Assembly (NCBI GenBank): GCA_038144195.1
Contig: JAYQNH010000002.1
Location: forward strand, 1,054,001-1,118,000
Source: VMDJ01 sp038144195
GTDB taxonomy: Bacteria > Pseudomonadota > Gammaproteobacteria > Chromatiales > Chromatiaceae
Length of the DNA: 64,000 nucleotides
Direction of reading: 5' to 3'
The notes beneath the pieces were generated by a model, which saw only the letters and a program-made list of their open reading frames with translations, ran no database searches and was not told the DNA's origin. Below, piece after piece: positions 29,883 to 39,987 of this stretch. How positions within the stretch are numbered: position 1 is the first letter of the stretch; every line of letters starts with the position of its first letter. The translations under genes were made by a program, and so were the position numbers.

Positions 29883-31427
29883 CTGTCTTTAATCCGATCA
29901 CTGTCGACCGTGGGCTCCTTTACCATGCTCTCGCGCATTCTGGGCTTTGTCCGAGATCTCGTTTTGGCGAGGCTTTTCGGTGCAGATGCGCTAACCGATG
30001 CCTTTTTTGTTGCCTTCAAAATCCCCAATTTTCTGCGTCGCCTGTTTGCTGAGGGGGCGTTTGCCACCGCATTCGTGCCGGTGCTTACTGAATACAAAAC
30101 CCAGCGCGAATACCGCGAGTTAAAGCATTTCGTGGACGCGATTGCCGGCACGCTCGGGCTGGTGTTGCTGATTGTGACTGCCATTGGTGTGATTGCAGCA
30201 CCGGTGGTGGTGTCCTTATTTGCTTTTGGCTGGGTGATGGATGGTGAGTCGGAGCGTCTTGATCTGGCCGCTGAGATGTTGCGCCTGACCTTCCCGTATC
30301 TCTTCTTTATCTCGCTGACGGCTTTTGCTGGCGGTGTGCTCAATTCTCATAAGCGTTTTGCGGTGCCTGCGTTCACTCCTGTATTACTCAACCTTTCATT
30401 GATTGGTTGTGCCATTTGGCTCAGTCCACAGATGGAGCAGCCTGTCGTGGCTTTGGCATGGGGTGTGATGATCGCGGGTATCTCACAGTTTGTGTTCCAG
30501 ATTCCTTTCTTGGCATCGTTGAAGTTATTGCCCAGACCGCGATTCGGTTTTTCTGATCCTGGGGTAAAGCGTGTGCTGGTATTGATGTTGCCGGCGTTGT
30601 TTGCAGTTTCGGTTACCCAGATCAATCTATTGCTCGATACGGTGCTCGCCTCATTTCTGCAAAGTGGCAGTATCTCGTGGCTTTATTATTCAGATCGTTT
30701 AATGGAGTTCCCACTAGGGGTGTTGGGAGTTGCGCTTGGTACGGTGTTGTTGCCGCAGTTATCGCATGACAAGCATGAAGCAGATCCTCAGCAGTTTAGT
30801 CGCACCCTCGATTGGGGTATTCGCATGGGTTGGCTGTTTGGCCTGCCGGCAGCGATTGGTTTGGGTATGTTGGCGTTGCCGATGATGGAAACTTTGTTTG
30901 GCTCGGAACGTTTTGATCACACCGATAGCTTGATGGCGAGTCAGAGTTTGATGGCCTATTCGTTGGGCTTGATTGCGTTTATTCAGATTAAGGTGCTCGC
31001 GCCAGGCTACTACGCTCGCCAAGATACTAAAACGCCGGTGAAAATTGGCGTTATCGCGATGGCGCTGAACATGGTGTTTAACCTGATTTTAATCTGGCCG
31101 TTGGCTCATGCGGGTCTTGCGCTGGCGACCAGTTTGTCAGCTTTTGTGAACGCCTATTTATTGTGGCGTGGTCTGCATAAGCAGGCGGTTTTCCAGGCAC
31201 AGATTGGTTGGCAAAAGTTCATTATCCAATCGGTTCTCGCGGGTGCGGCGATGGCGGCGGTGATCTATCTACTCGCGTTTGATCAGATCGACTGGTTTGC
31301 GATTCAGGGTTGGTTGCTGGGTGCTTTGTTATTGGGTGTGATTGCGGCGGCAGCGATCACTTACTTTGCAGTGTTGTGGGTGAGCGGTATGCGTTTACGT
31401 GATTGGCGTCGAGCGGTGGCCAAGTGA
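29883..31427 (+). CDS. murJ: Lipid II flippase MurJ
   Basis: The protein of about 514 residues has some fourteen membrane segments and the MurJ signatures TMLSRILGFVRDLVLARLFG, DAFFVAFKIPNFLRRLFAEG and AFVPVLTEY at its start. Arg and Asp residues of the central cavity are present there. It moves lipid II to the periplasm. The start is unusual: family alignment puts residue 1 at the CTG at 29883 (then SLIRSLSTVGS), seven bases after GGGGG. A GTG at 29910 would lose nine conserved residues. A TATAAT at 29832-29837 may be the -10 box. The stop overlaps the lspA start (GTGA). Confidence 0.95.
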   Translation: MSLIRSLSTVGSFTMLSRILGFVRDLVLARLFGADALTDAFFVAFKIPNFLRRLFAEGAFATAFVPVLTEYKTQREYRELKHFVDAIAGTLGLVLLIVTAIGVIAAPVVVSLFAFGWVMDGESERLDLAAEMLRLTFPYLFFISLTAFAGGVLNSHKRFAVPAFTPVLLNLSLIGCAIWLSPQMEQPVVALAWGVMIAGISQFVFQIPFLASLKLLPRPRFGFSDPGVKRVLVLMLPALFAVSVTQINLLLDTVLASFLQSGSISWLYYSDRLMEFPLGVLGVALGTVLLPQLSHDKHEADPQQFSRTLDWGIRMGWLFGLPAAIGLGMLALPMMETLFGSERFDHTDSLMASQSLMAYSLGLIAFIQIKVLAPGYYARQDTKTPVKIGVIAMALNMVFNLILIWPLAHAGLALATSLSAFVNAYLLWRGLHKQAVFQAQIGWQKFIIQSVLAGAAMAAVIYLLAFDQIDWFAIQGWLLGALLLGVIAAAAITYFAVLWVSGMRLRDWRRAVAK

Positions 31428-31891
31428 AGCGTTATTTCCTGATGGCCATTGTCATCGTTTTATTAGATCAATTAACCAAACTGTGGGTGCTAGGGACGTT
31501 TGAACCTTTTGAAGCGGTCACTGTGTTGCCCGTATTCAATCTCACCTTGGTGTTCAACGAAGGCGCAGCCTTTAGCTATATAGCCGATGCAGGCGGTTGG
31601 CAGCGCTATGTGTTTCTGTTTATCTCGGCGGTGATGAGTGTGGTCTTTGTGGTCTGGCTTACACGCGTTAAAGCGCATGAGGTCTGGCTCGCTAATGGGT
31701 TAACTCTGCTATTGGGCGGCGCTGTTGGTAATCTGATCGACCGCATCTGGCTCGGCAAGGTGATCGACTTTTTGCAGTGGCATTGGAACGAGGCGTATTT
31801 CCCAGCATTTAACTTAGCCGATGCTGCGATTACGCTGGGCGTGATCTTTTTACTCTGGGATAGCATTAAAACCCCAACAGAAAAGCGCTGA
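31424..31891 (+). CDS. lspA: Lipoprotein signal peptidase II
   Basis: The 155-residue membrane aspartyl peptidase cuts lipoprotein signal peptides before the lipid-bearing Cys. Four membrane segments are visible. The catalytic Asp pair is D115 in KVIDFLQWHW and D133 in FPAFNLADAAITLG; FNEGAAFS and GNLIDR are also family motifs. Translation begins at the GTG overlapping the murJ stop. In most relatives lspA follows ileS, so its place between murJ and ribF is unusual. Clients in this window include DolP and LpoA. Confidence 0.96.
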   Translation: MKRYFLMAIVIVLLDQLTKLWVLGTFEPFEAVTVLPVFNLTLVFNEGAAFSYIADAGGWQRYVFLFISAVMSVVFVVWLTRVKAHEVWLANGLTLLLGGAVGNLIDRIWLGKVIDFLQWHWNEAYFPAFNLADAAITLGVIFLLWDSIKTPTEKR

Positions 31892-31950
31892 ACCCGCGAC
31901 GTCTCCAAGCCATTCCTTATATAATGTGCTCTTTGCGTTGAGCGCTGTCC

Positions 31951-32898
31951 GTGCGACTTATCCGTGGCTTACACAATGTGAAATCATCTGACCGAGATTG
32001 CGTGGCAACAATCGGGAATTTTGATGGTGTGCATTTAGGTCACGCCCAAGTGATCACGGCGGTAAAGCAGCGTGCTAAGGCCTTGGGCTTGCCGTCATTG
32101 GCGATTACCTTTGAGCCAACGCCGATCGAATATTTTGCTCCCGATAAAGCGCCTGCGCGTTTGACTCGGTTAGCTGAGAAGCTACATCTTCTCGAAGCGC
32201 AGCAAATTGATCGCACATTGATTTTGCGCTTTAACCAATTTTTAGCCACACAACCTGCAGAAGAGTTTGTGAAGCAAATATTGGTTGAGCAGCTAGGCGT
32301 TAAGCATCTCTATGTGGGAGATGACTTCTGCTTTGGTCATCAGCGTAAAGGTAACTTTGCGTTGTTGCAGCAGATGGGTGAAGAGCTAGGCTTTGCGGTG
32401 GAAAGTTTGCCGACGTTTGAGATCGACGCTGAAAGGGTCAGCAGTACGCGTATCAGAGGTGCGCTGTTAGCGGGTGATTTCGAGCAAGCAGAAAAATGCT
32501 TGGGTCGTGATTACCGCATTACAGGTCGAGTAGGGCATGGAGATAAGCGCGGTCGACAGATTGGCTTCCCCACCATGAATATTCAGCTTGGTAGATTGCA
32601 CCCATCGGTGCGAGGCGTATTTGCGGTACGTATCGATGGTTTAGAACAAGGGTCACAGAATGGTGTGGCTAATGTCGGTAACCGCCCCACGGTTGAAGGC
32701 GATGATCGCTTTACCCTTGAGGTGCACGCATTAGATTTTAATGCCAATACCTATGGTCAGCGGGTGTTGGTGCATTTTATGCAGCGCATCCGTGATGAGA
32801 AAAAATTTGAATCGTTCGAGGCGTTAACAACACAAATCCAAAAGGATGTTGAGACGGCGCGAGACTTTTTAAACAGGCGCAGCAATAAGCTGCCTTAA
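31951..32898 (+). CDS. ribF: Bifunctional riboflavin kinase / FAD synthetase
   Basis: The 315-residue RibF makes FMN and FAD. The N-terminal nucleotidyltransferase part has VATIGNFDGVHLGHAQVI with the HxGH motif, and VGDDFCFGHQRKG. The riboflavin kinase part follows from about residue 185 with GRVGHGDKRGRQIGFPTMNI, VFAVRIDG and NVGNRPTV. The start is a GTG at 31951. It lies in the standard position just before ileS. The frame is intact. Confidence 0.97.
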   Translation: MRLIRGLHNVKSSDRDCVATIGNFDGVHLGHAQVITAVKQRAKALGLPSLAITFEPTPIEYFAPDKAPARLTRLAEKLHLLEAQQIDRTLILRFNQFLATQPAEEFVKQILVEQLGVKHLYVGDDFCFGHQRKGNFALLQQMGEELGFAVESLPTFEIDAERVSSTRIRGALLAGDFEQAEKCLGRDYRITGRVGHGDKRGRQIGFPTMNIQLGRLHPSVRGVFAVRIDGLEQGSQNGVANVGNRPTVEGDDRFTLEVHALDFNANTYGQRVLVHFMQRIRDEKKFESFEALTTQIQKDVETARDFLNRRSNKLP

Positions 32899-32915
32899 CA
32901 CTGACGGATTGAGAC

Positions 32916-35720
32916 GTGAGTAATTACAAAGAGACTTTGAACCTACCGACAAACCGGGTTCCCTATGAAAGCGAATCTGGCTAACCGTGAGCCTGAGATG
33001 CTTAAGGGTTGGGAAGAGAAAGGTTTGTACCAAAAAATTCGTGAGGTATTCAAAGGTTGTCCGACTTTCATTCTGCATGATGGTCCTCCGTATGCGAACG
33101 GTGATATCCATATCGGTCACGCAGTCAACAAGCTTCTTAAAGATATGATCATCAAAAGCCGTACCTTAGATGGCTTTGATGCGCCTTATGATCCAGGTTG
33201 GGACTGTCACGGTTTGCCGATTGAGCTGCAAGTTGAAAAGAAAGTGGGTAAGCCAGGTCACAAAGTGAGTGCGGCTGACTTCCGTAAGGCGTGTCGTGAG
33301 TATGCGTTTAAGCAAGTGGATAAACAGCGTACCGACTTTAAGCGATTGGGTGTGTTGGGTGATTGGGAGAAGCCATATCTCACTATGAACTTTGAGCAGG
33401 AAGCCGACATTGTTCGCTCGCTCGGAAAGATCGCCAAGAATAAACACATCGTTAAAGGTTCAAAGCCTGTGCATTGGTGTACTGACTGTGGTTCTGCGTT
33501 GGCGGAAGCGGAAGTTGAGTACAAAGACAAAGAGTCATTTGCGATTGATGTGCGCTTCCGTGCGATTGATCAGGCTGCGGTATTAGCTGCGTTTGGCGAT
33601 CCGGATGCGAAGAGTGCTGTTTCAGTCGTGATTTGGACAACTACCCCATGGACGTTGCCAGCTAACCAAGGTGTCTCTCTAAATGCAGAGCTTGATTATG
33701 TCTTGGTGCAAAATGGCGATGAATGTTTGATTGTTGCTGATGGCATGCTCCAAGAAGTTGCGCAGCGTTGGGGTATCGATAACCCAGTGGCGATAGCTAG
33801 CTGTAAGGGTGCGGATCTTGAGCATCAGCAATTGCAACATCCTTTCTATGATCGTCAGGTGCCAGTGATCCTGGGTGATCATGTTACGCTCGAAGCGGGT
33901 ACCGGTGCTGTACATATTGCTCCAGGCCATGGTGTTGATGACTTTGTGGTCGGCCAGAAGTATGGCTTGCCTGTTGATAATCCAGTGGGTGGTAACGGCT
34001 GTTATGTTGAAGGCACTGAGCTGTTTGCGGGCGAGCATGTATTCAAAGCCAACGAGCATGTGATTGAGGTTTTGAAAGAGCATGGCGCGTTAGTTAATGA
34101 TGCCAAGTTCACGCATAGCTATCCTGTGTGCTGGCGCCATAAAACACCGATTATTTTCCGTGCAACCCCTCAGTGGTTTATCGGTATGTCAGAGAACGGT
34201 CTGCGTGATGCGGCGATGACTGAGATCCAGCAGGTGCAGTGGCTTCCTGATTGGGGTCAGGCACGTATTGAAGGTATGGTCGAGAATCGTCCTGACTGGT
34301 GTATCTCGCGTCAGCGCACCTGGGGTGTGCCTGTGACTTTCCTAATCCATGAAGATACTGGCGAGCTGCACCCGGAAACCGAAGCGTTGGTTGAGAAGGT
34401 TGCGCAGAAGGTAGCTGAGTCAGGCATTCAGGCATGGTTCGATATGGAAGTGTCCGACTTACTTGATAGTGATGCGGATAAGTATGAAAAGGTGCCTGAC
34501 ACCTTAGACGTTTGGTTCGACTCGGGTGTCACACATGCTTGCGTACTGGATAGACGTGATGGTTTGAGCTCACCTGCAGATTTATATCTTGAAGGTTCTG
34601 ACCAGCACCGTGGTTGGTTCCAATCATCCTTGCTGAGCTCGGTGGCTATGAATGGCAAAGCGCCTTACAAAGCGTGCCTGACTCTCGGCTTTACCGTTGA
34701 CGCACAAGGCAAGAAGATGTCGAAGTCGATCGGTAATGTGATCAGTCCGCAAGATGTGATGAAGACCTTAGGTGCTGACATCATTCGTTTGTGGGTGGCT
34801 GCAACCGATTACCGCGCAGAGATGTCGGTATCGAATGAAATCTTAACGCGCACTGCGGATGCTTACCGTCGTATTCGTAATACGTTGCGTTTCTTACTAT
34901 CTAATTTGAACGGCTTTGATCCAGCAAGCAATGTGGTTGCTAATGACCAACTGATTGAATTGGATCGTTGGGTAATTGATCGTGCGAATCAGTTACAAGC
35001 AGACATTGAAGCGGCGTATAAAGACTATAACTTCCATGTCATCTATCAAAAGATTTTGAACTTCTGTTCAAGTGACTTGGGTGGCTTTACTTGGATGTCA
35101 TCAAAGACCGTCAGTACACAATGGCAGCTGATAGTTTAGGGCGTCGTTCGTGCCAGACTGCGATGTATCACATTGCTGAAGCGATGGTGCGTTGGTTGGC
35201 GCCAGTGATGAGCTTCACGGCAGATGAAGCATGGGGCTTTATGCCGGGTGAACGTTCTGAATCAGTATTCCTTGAGACGTGGTACGAAGGCTTGAGCGGC
35301 ATGCCAGATGCGGAAGGGACACGTGAGCGGTGGGCAAAGATTCAAGCCGTGCGTTCTGCGGTGAGTAAGCAGTTAGAAGCCTTGCGTAAAAATGGTGTGA
35401 TTGGTTCTTCTCTCGAAGCAGATGTCACGCTATATGCTGATGATGCCTTAGTGAGTGTGCTGCAAGGCTTGGGTGACGAGCTACGCTTTGTCACCTTGAC
35501 CTCTAGCGCTAGCCTGGCACCGATGGCTGATAAGTCAGCAGACGCCGTGGCAACTGAGCTTGAAGGTTTGGCTTTATTGGCAGTAAAGAGTGCTGCTGAG
35601 AAGTGTCCACGTTGTTGGCATCATCGTTCAGATGTTGGCTCCAATGCTGAGCATCCTGAACTTTGTGGTCGCTGTGTTGAAAACGTTGCCGGTGAAGGTG
35701 AAGAGCGTCGTTACGCTTAA
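32916..35720 (+). CDS. ileS: Isoleucyl-tRNA synthetase (frameshifted)
   Basis: The GTG at 32916 starts MSNYKETLNLPTNR. One extra T near 32963 breaks the frame before MKANLANREPEML, and one missing T near 35090 breaks it again in GGFYLDVIKDRQYT. The rest is continuous and complete at about 934 residues. The HIGH region is DGPPYANGDIHIGHAVN, the KMSKS loop is KMSKSIGNV, the editing domain shows VIWTTTPWTLPANQGV, and the C-terminal zinc finger is CPRCWHH...CGRC. It charges tRNA-Ile and is essential, so both breaks must be sequence errors. Confidence 0.97.
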
Positions 35721-36498
35721 TTGTCTCGTTGCTCACATAATTCTTTAAGTCCAAGTGCCAGGGATGGGCTTGGGCGGTTTAGATGCTCACTGACAAAACG
35801 TTGTTCGCCGGCAGTTTGGCCCTGTCTTAAATCGACCTGCGCAATTGTTTGTTTGTTCATGCGAGCTTCACGCTCAATGGTGAAGACCATGCGCTTTATG
35901 TGCTGCCAAGTGTTTTTGAAATGCGCTTTCTCGAGTAATTCATTAAGCCAATGCTCACCACCCAGTGTCATTGCAGGCTGATCCCAAATCACAATATGCA
36001 CTTCTTGTTCGTTGAGCGCCGTTGGGCAAGCTTGCTGAAGATTGCGTAAGAACTGATCTCTCGCTTGTTGGGCGCGAGTTTGTGAGTCGGTCAGCTTGCC
36101 GAGTTTGATGAGTGTGTCGGCAATCGCTTTTAATGAGGCGGGCTCACTCATAAAGGTCGGAATCTTATTCGCAGTAAGCCAGGCAATGTCTTGTGATCGA
36201 TTGCCTGATCCCCATGCAATTACTAAGTCGGGTCGCTTACTGAGTAGCCACTCGCGATCTAGCGCACCATAACCACTGATCACTTGTGTTGCTCAGGTAA
36301 GGGCTTGCCATCATTCGCAGCAGCGACAAGACGATTAGCCAAACCAAGTTCACGTATGAACTCGGTTCCATGGGGCGATAAGGTGATGATGCGTTGTGCT
36401 GGCGATGCAACGGTTACTTGGTGATCGAGGTCGTCAGTAACGCTTGCCCCAAAAGCGGCTGAGCTAAGCAGCCAAAGGCTGATAAGAATAAAGCGCAT
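35717..36498 (-). CDS. BtuF-like periplasmic cobalamin/metal-chelate binding protein (frameshifted)
   Basis: The start at 36498 overlaps the ampE stop and gives a signal peptide (FILISLWLLSSAAFGA). The helical-backbone receptor fold follows: RIITLSPHGTEFIRELG. After a shift near 36285 it continues VISGYGALDREWLLSKRPDL, VIAWGSGNRSQDI and the C-terminal lobe with WDQPAMTLGGEHWLNELL. This matches vitamin B12 or siderophore binding proteins of the BtuF type. No BtuC, BtuD or TonB receptor lies nearby, so the ligand is unproved. Its end meets the ileS end tail to tail, overlapping by four bases. The AmpE-BtuF linkage is discussed in findings. Confidence 0.88.
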
Positions 36499-37283
36499 TA
36501 GTCGATCAGGCTGATCAGCGCGTATAAGACCATCCATAAAGTCAGGCTGCGCCAAACCAGCGCCATGGCATCTTCTACATCCAGTTCTGAGTGTGAACGA
36601 GGAGCGACTTGCTCTAAAGCGGCAATGCCTGCAGACGCAAGGATGTCTGTAGCACCGGTGTTATCGGTTTCATTCGATTCACTGTTCTTCCATGCTGCGG
36701 CAACCGCATCGAAGTTACCGGCTACAGCGAAACAAAGTAGCGTTAGTCGCACAGGGATCCAGTTGATGTAAGTCCAGCCAGTAGCGAATATCGCGTTATC
36801 ACCGGCATGATCTTCCATCCAGTTGGCGTACCACCGATAGGCGAATGCGCCAACAGGCCCGAGTAGCGCGAACCAGAACAAGGGTGCAAATAAGGCATCG
36901 TTCGCACCGATGAAGGCACGTTGCATGATGGGACGAAAATCGCCACGTCCATTTTCTGAGTGCGAGCGTTGTTTGTTTAATAAGCTCTCGACCTCTCGTC
37001 CTAGATCGGTTGGGCCTAAAGCAAACCAAAGTGCGGCAGCGTAGAACGGAATTTCGAGTAGCCAAGCATCATCAAGCGTGAGCTGGATGATAAAAACTAA
37101 GGCAACAGGAAGGCTAACGAGTAAAGCAAACTGCCCATAGGGTGTTGCGAGAATCTTTTTAAGCGCTGAGATGTTTTGCAAGCGTGTATCTAGCGATTGC
37201 AGCCAATCGTGATTACGATGCGTATCTAAATTCCATGCAGCACGTTCAGCGATAACAATCAAAAGGGCGATTAAGAAACTCAT
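36498..37283 (-). CDS. ampE: AmpE family membrane protein
   Basis: The 261-residue inner-membrane protein has four hydrophobic segments and the AmpE/CobD-like pattern: LIALLIVIAERAAWNLDTHR at the start, FALGPTDLGREV near residue 90, and FWFALLGPVGAFAYRW. AmpE is thought to be a sensor-like partner of AmpD in beta-lactamase control; its biochemical role is not settled. It lies just downstream of ampD and its stop overlaps the next start (TAATG). It is a little shorter than the E. coli protein. Confidence 0.9.
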   Translation of the reverse strand: MSFLIALLIVIAERAAWNLDTHRNHDWLQSLDTRLQNISALKKILATPYGQFALLVSLPVALVFIIQLTLDDAWLLEIPFYAAALWFALGPTDLGREVESLLNKQRSHSENGRGDFRPIMQRAFIGANDALFAPLFWFALLGPVGAFAYRWYANWMEDHAGDNAIFATGWTYINWIPVRLTLLCFAVAGNFDAVAAAWKNSESNETDNTGATDILASAGIAALEQVAPRSHSELDVEDAMALVWRSLTLWMVLYALISLID

Positions 37284-37330
37284 GGTTTGATACTCGTTAA
37301 GGATGTTTTGAGTTTAGCAGCTCAAATGGC

Positions 37331-37866
37331 TTATTGAGAGAGTCCTTGGCGATAACGCGACCAATCAAAATGTAGGCCGGGATCGGTTTTTCGTCCAGGG
37401 GCGATATCACTATGTCCAACGATGCGTTCATTAGTGATATCTGGATAGTGTTGTTGAATCTGTTGGGTGAGTTGAATCAGCGTGGCGTACTGAGCGTCAG
37501 TAAAGGTTTGGTCATCAGTGCCTTCAAGTTCGATGCCAATCGAAAAATCGTTACACCGTTCTTTATCTTGCCAACTCGATTGTCCGGCGTGCCATGCGCG
37601 GTCATCAAGATCAACAAATTGTTGCGCATCGCCATTACGACGGATGAACAGGTGCGATGAGACTTTCAGCTCGCGTATCTCTTCAAAGAAAGGATGTTTA
37701 TTGTGATCAAGCTGATTGAGGAAAAAGGCCTCTACGTCATCACCAGTAAATACGCCGGGTGGCAGACTGATGTTGTGGATCACCAACAAATCAATCGAGC
37801 AGTCGCCAGGTCGCGCATCAAAGTTGGGCGAGGGGTGTGTTTCACCGCATCTAGCCAATGTGGCAT
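37331..37866 (-). CDS. ampD: 1,6-anhydro-MurNAc-L-alanine amidase AmpD (frameshifted near start)
   Basis: The zinc amidase removes peptides from anhydro-muropeptides in the cytosol, feeding cell-wall recycling and keeping AmpR in check. Motifs are LLVIHNISLPPG with the first zinc His, RAWHAG, CNDFSIGIELEGTD, and GHSDIAPGRKTDPG with the second His and the Asp ligand. A TTG start at 37858 gives an odd N-terminus. The ATG at 37866 gives MPHWLDAVKHTPSPNFDARP after one base change near 37825, which fits the family. That ATG also overlaps the upstream thioredoxin-like stop. Confidence 0.95.
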
Positions 37867-38204
37867 TAAGGTGCTTCCTGTGCTGGTTGTTGGAGTGCTT
37901 CGGCCACTTTATCTTGAATGTCCGTCAATGTCGCTTGAGCACGCAGCTCACAATGAAAAGCACCTGCGTGATATAGGAATAAGGTGGGCAGATGAAATAC
38001 CTCGAATTCCTGGGTAAGCCCCATCTCTTGCTGTGCATCCACCTCGAAAAGCTGCCAGTCGGGATTTGTCTCTCGTAGCGGAGGAAGCAGTTGTTTGATC
38101 TGACGACAGCTGCCGCATTCGGGGCTGGTGAATAGCACCAAGGCCACGCTTAGGGTGTCTGCAAGTGTGTGGTGAAACTCAGCTTGGCGTAATGAAACCA
38201 ACAT
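37866..38204 (-). CDS. Thioredoxin-fold protein with CGSC motif
   Basis: The 112-residue cytoplasmic protein has a thioredoxin fold: LVLFTSPECGSCRQIKQLLP with an active CxxC (Cys30, Cys33), then LFEVDAQQEMGLTQEFEVF and the cis-Pro loop HLPTLFLYHAG. The active-site dipeptide GS differs from the GP of classical thioredoxin, so its redox potential and partners may differ. It is the first gene of the ampD-ampE-btuF-like leftward run, joined to ampD by TAATG. It starts 85 bases from the divergent FKBP gene. The role is not known. Confidence 0.85.
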   Translation of the reverse strand: MLVSLRQAEFHHTLADTLSVALVLFTSPECGSCRQIKQLLPPLRETNPDWQLFEVDAQQEMGLTQEFEVFHLPTLFLYHAGAFHCELRAQATLTDIQDKVAEALQQPAQEAP

Positions 38205-38289
38205 AAGCCAGATGGTAGAGCAGGCGGGCGGCTAGGGCTAGATACAGATACAATGCGCGCTGATTTGAGTTTCCGGCTTGGAGAAAGAC

Positions 38290-38634
38290 ATGGCAGAAGT
38301 TATGACCGATAGCGGTTTGAAATACGAAGATATGGTGGAAGGTAATGGCGCAGAAGCTGCAGCTGGTCAGCGCGTTTCTGTGCACTACACCGGTTGGTTA
38401 ACCGACGGTTCAAAATTTGATTCAAGCGTTGATCGTAATGATCCTTTCCAGTTTGCATTAGGTGCTGGCATGGTTATCCGAGGATGGGATGAAGGCGTTC
38501 AAGGTATGAAAGTTGGTGGTAAGCGTAAGCTGACTATTCCGCCAAATTTGGGTTATGGCGCTCAAGGCGCGGGTGGTGTTATACCTCCTAATGCGACATT
38601 GGTTTTTGATGTTGAGTTGCTTGAGATCCTTTAA
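38290..38634 (+). CDS. FKBP-type peptidyl-prolyl isomerase
   Basis: The 114-residue protein is a single FKBP domain without signal peptide: VSVHYTGWLTDGSKFDSS, GAGMVIRGWDEGVQGMKVGG, KRKLTIPPNLGYG and VIPPNATLVFDVELLEI. The aromatic pocket residues (Tyr, Phe, Trp, Tyr) are all present, so it should be active. It is the small cytosolic type, not the larger FkpA. The stop TAA is followed directly by the GTG start of nadC. Confidence 0.94.
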   Translation: MAEVMTDSGLKYEDMVEGNGAEAAAGQRVSVHYTGWLTDGSKFDSSVDRNDPFQFALGAGMVIRGWDEGVQGMKVGGKRKLTIPPNLGYGAQGAGGVIPPNATLVFDVELLEIL

Positions 38635-39477
38635 GTGATTTTGCCATCGGCATCACAAATTCAATCTCAGGTGACTGAGGCACTCGCTGAAGATGTAGGT
38701 GCAGGTGATCTGACCGCTTCATTGATCGACTCGAATACGCTTGCTCAAGCAACCGTGATTAGTCGTGAGTCTGCGTTGGTATGTGGTGTCGCATGGTTCA
38801 ACGAAGTGTTTGCGCAGGTTGATGCCGCGGTTGAGATTGATTGGGCTGTCGTCGATGGCGATGAAGTCGAAGCTGATCAAGTACTATGTCGTATCCAAGG
38901 ATCGGCAAACGCGGTATTAACTGCTGAGCGTACAGCGCTGAATTTTTTGCAGACTCTGTCAGCCACGGCTTCTAAAGCCGCGGAGTATGTCAAAGCGGTT
39001 GAAGATACTGGTGTGCGTATTCTTGATACGCGCAAGACGATCCCCGGGCTTCGTGTGGCGCAGAAATATGCGGTGACCTGTGGTGGTGCATCGAATCATC
39101 GCATGGGATTGCACGATGCGATTCTTATTAAAGAGAACCATATTGAATCTGCCGGCACGGTAACCGCGGCATTACATCGTGCGTTTGCTGAGCATCCCAA
39201 TGTTGAGATCGAGATTGAAGTCGAGACACATGAGCAGTTAGAAGAAGCGCTAACTGCTGGCGTAAAACGTGTATTACTCGACAATATGAGCTTGCCGCAG
39301 TTGCGTGAAGCGGTTGAGATTAATAAAGGCCGCGCACGGCTCGAAGCCTCGGGTGGGGTTAATTTAGATACTGTGCGTGATATTGCGCAAACCGGTGTGG
39401 ATGACATTTCGGTCGGTGAGATAACCAAAGATATTCGCGCAATTGATTTTTCGATGCGCTTTGTAGCAGAGGTATAA
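38635..39477 (+). CDS. nadC: Nicotinate-nucleotide pyrophosphorylase (quinolinate PRTase)
   Basis: The 280-residue enzyme turns quinolinate and PRPP into nicotinate mononucleotide in NAD synthesis. Signatures are LAEDVGAGDLTASLI near the N-terminus, TAERTALNFLQTLS, ILDTRKTIPGLRVAQKYAV, GGASNHRMGLHDAILIKENH and LEASGGVNLDTVRDIA. It starts at a GTG directly after the FKBP stop. nadC divergent from ampD is a widespread gammaproteobacterial arrangement; here the thioredoxin-like and FKBP genes have come between them. Confidence 0.97.
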   Translation: MILPSASQIQSQVTEALAEDVGAGDLTASLIDSNTLAQATVISRESALVCGVAWFNEVFAQVDAAVEIDWAVVDGDEVEADQVLCRIQGSANAVLTAERTALNFLQTLSATASKAAEYVKAVEDTGVRILDTRKTIPGLRVAQKYAVTCGGASNHRMGLHDAILIKENHIESAGTVTAALHRAFAEHPNVEIEIEVETHEQLEEALTAGVKRVLLDNMSLPQLREAVEINKGRARLEASGGVNLDTVRDIAQTGVDDISVGEITKDIRAIDFSMRFVAEV

Positions 39478-39495
39478 GGCCTCAGAGGACATGAT

Positions 39496-39984
39496 ATGAA
39501 GATTCAAGATAAAACAGTCGTTGCCTGTAACTTCAAACTCTACGATCAAGATAACAACCTGATCGATTCGTCAGATAACGAAGGTCCTTTGATGTACCTG
39601 CATGGCATGGGCGAGTTATTGCCGGGCTTGGAAGTTGCGTTAAGCGGCCATGAGGTTGGCGATAAATTTGATGTACCACTGAGTGCAGATGATGCCTTTG
39701 GTGATGTTGATGAGCGGTTGATTGATGTGGTACCTCGCAGTAGTTTTCCTGGTATAGACGTTATTGAAGTGGGTATGCGCTTTGAGACCGAGATGGAAGA
39801 TGGCTCAGTGGTGCTGGTTCGCGTGATTGATGTGGACGATAAAACGGTTACCGTTGATGGCAACCATGAATTAGCTGGGCGCGATATTCGTTTTGATCTT
39901 GAAGTTATCGAAGTGCGCCAAGCAACAGAAACTGAGCTACAACATGGCCATGCACACGGTGCTGACGGCCACTGTCATGGCTAA
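39496..39984 (+). CDS. slyD: SlyD-type FKBP isomerase / metallochaperone
   Basis: The 162-residue protein has the split FKBP domain (NFKLYDQDNNLIDSSD, LPGLEVALSGHEVGDKFDVP), with an inserted flap (about residues 70-125) that gives chaperone activity. DAFGDVDERLIDVVPRS follows the usual pattern. The C-terminal tail HGHAHGADGHCHG is rich in His with one Cys, as in SlyD proteins that bind nickel. It is short compared with the E. coli tail. It lies 18 bases after nadC. Confidence 0.93.
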   Translation: MKIQDKTVVACNFKLYDQDNNLIDSSDNEGPLMYLHGMGELLPGLEVALSGHEVGDKFDVPLSADDAFGDVDERLIDVVPRSSFPGIDVIEVGMRFETEMEDGSVVLVRVIDVDDKTVTVDGNHELAGRDIRFDLEVIEVRQATETELQHGHAHGADGHCHG

Positions 39985-39987
39985 GCT

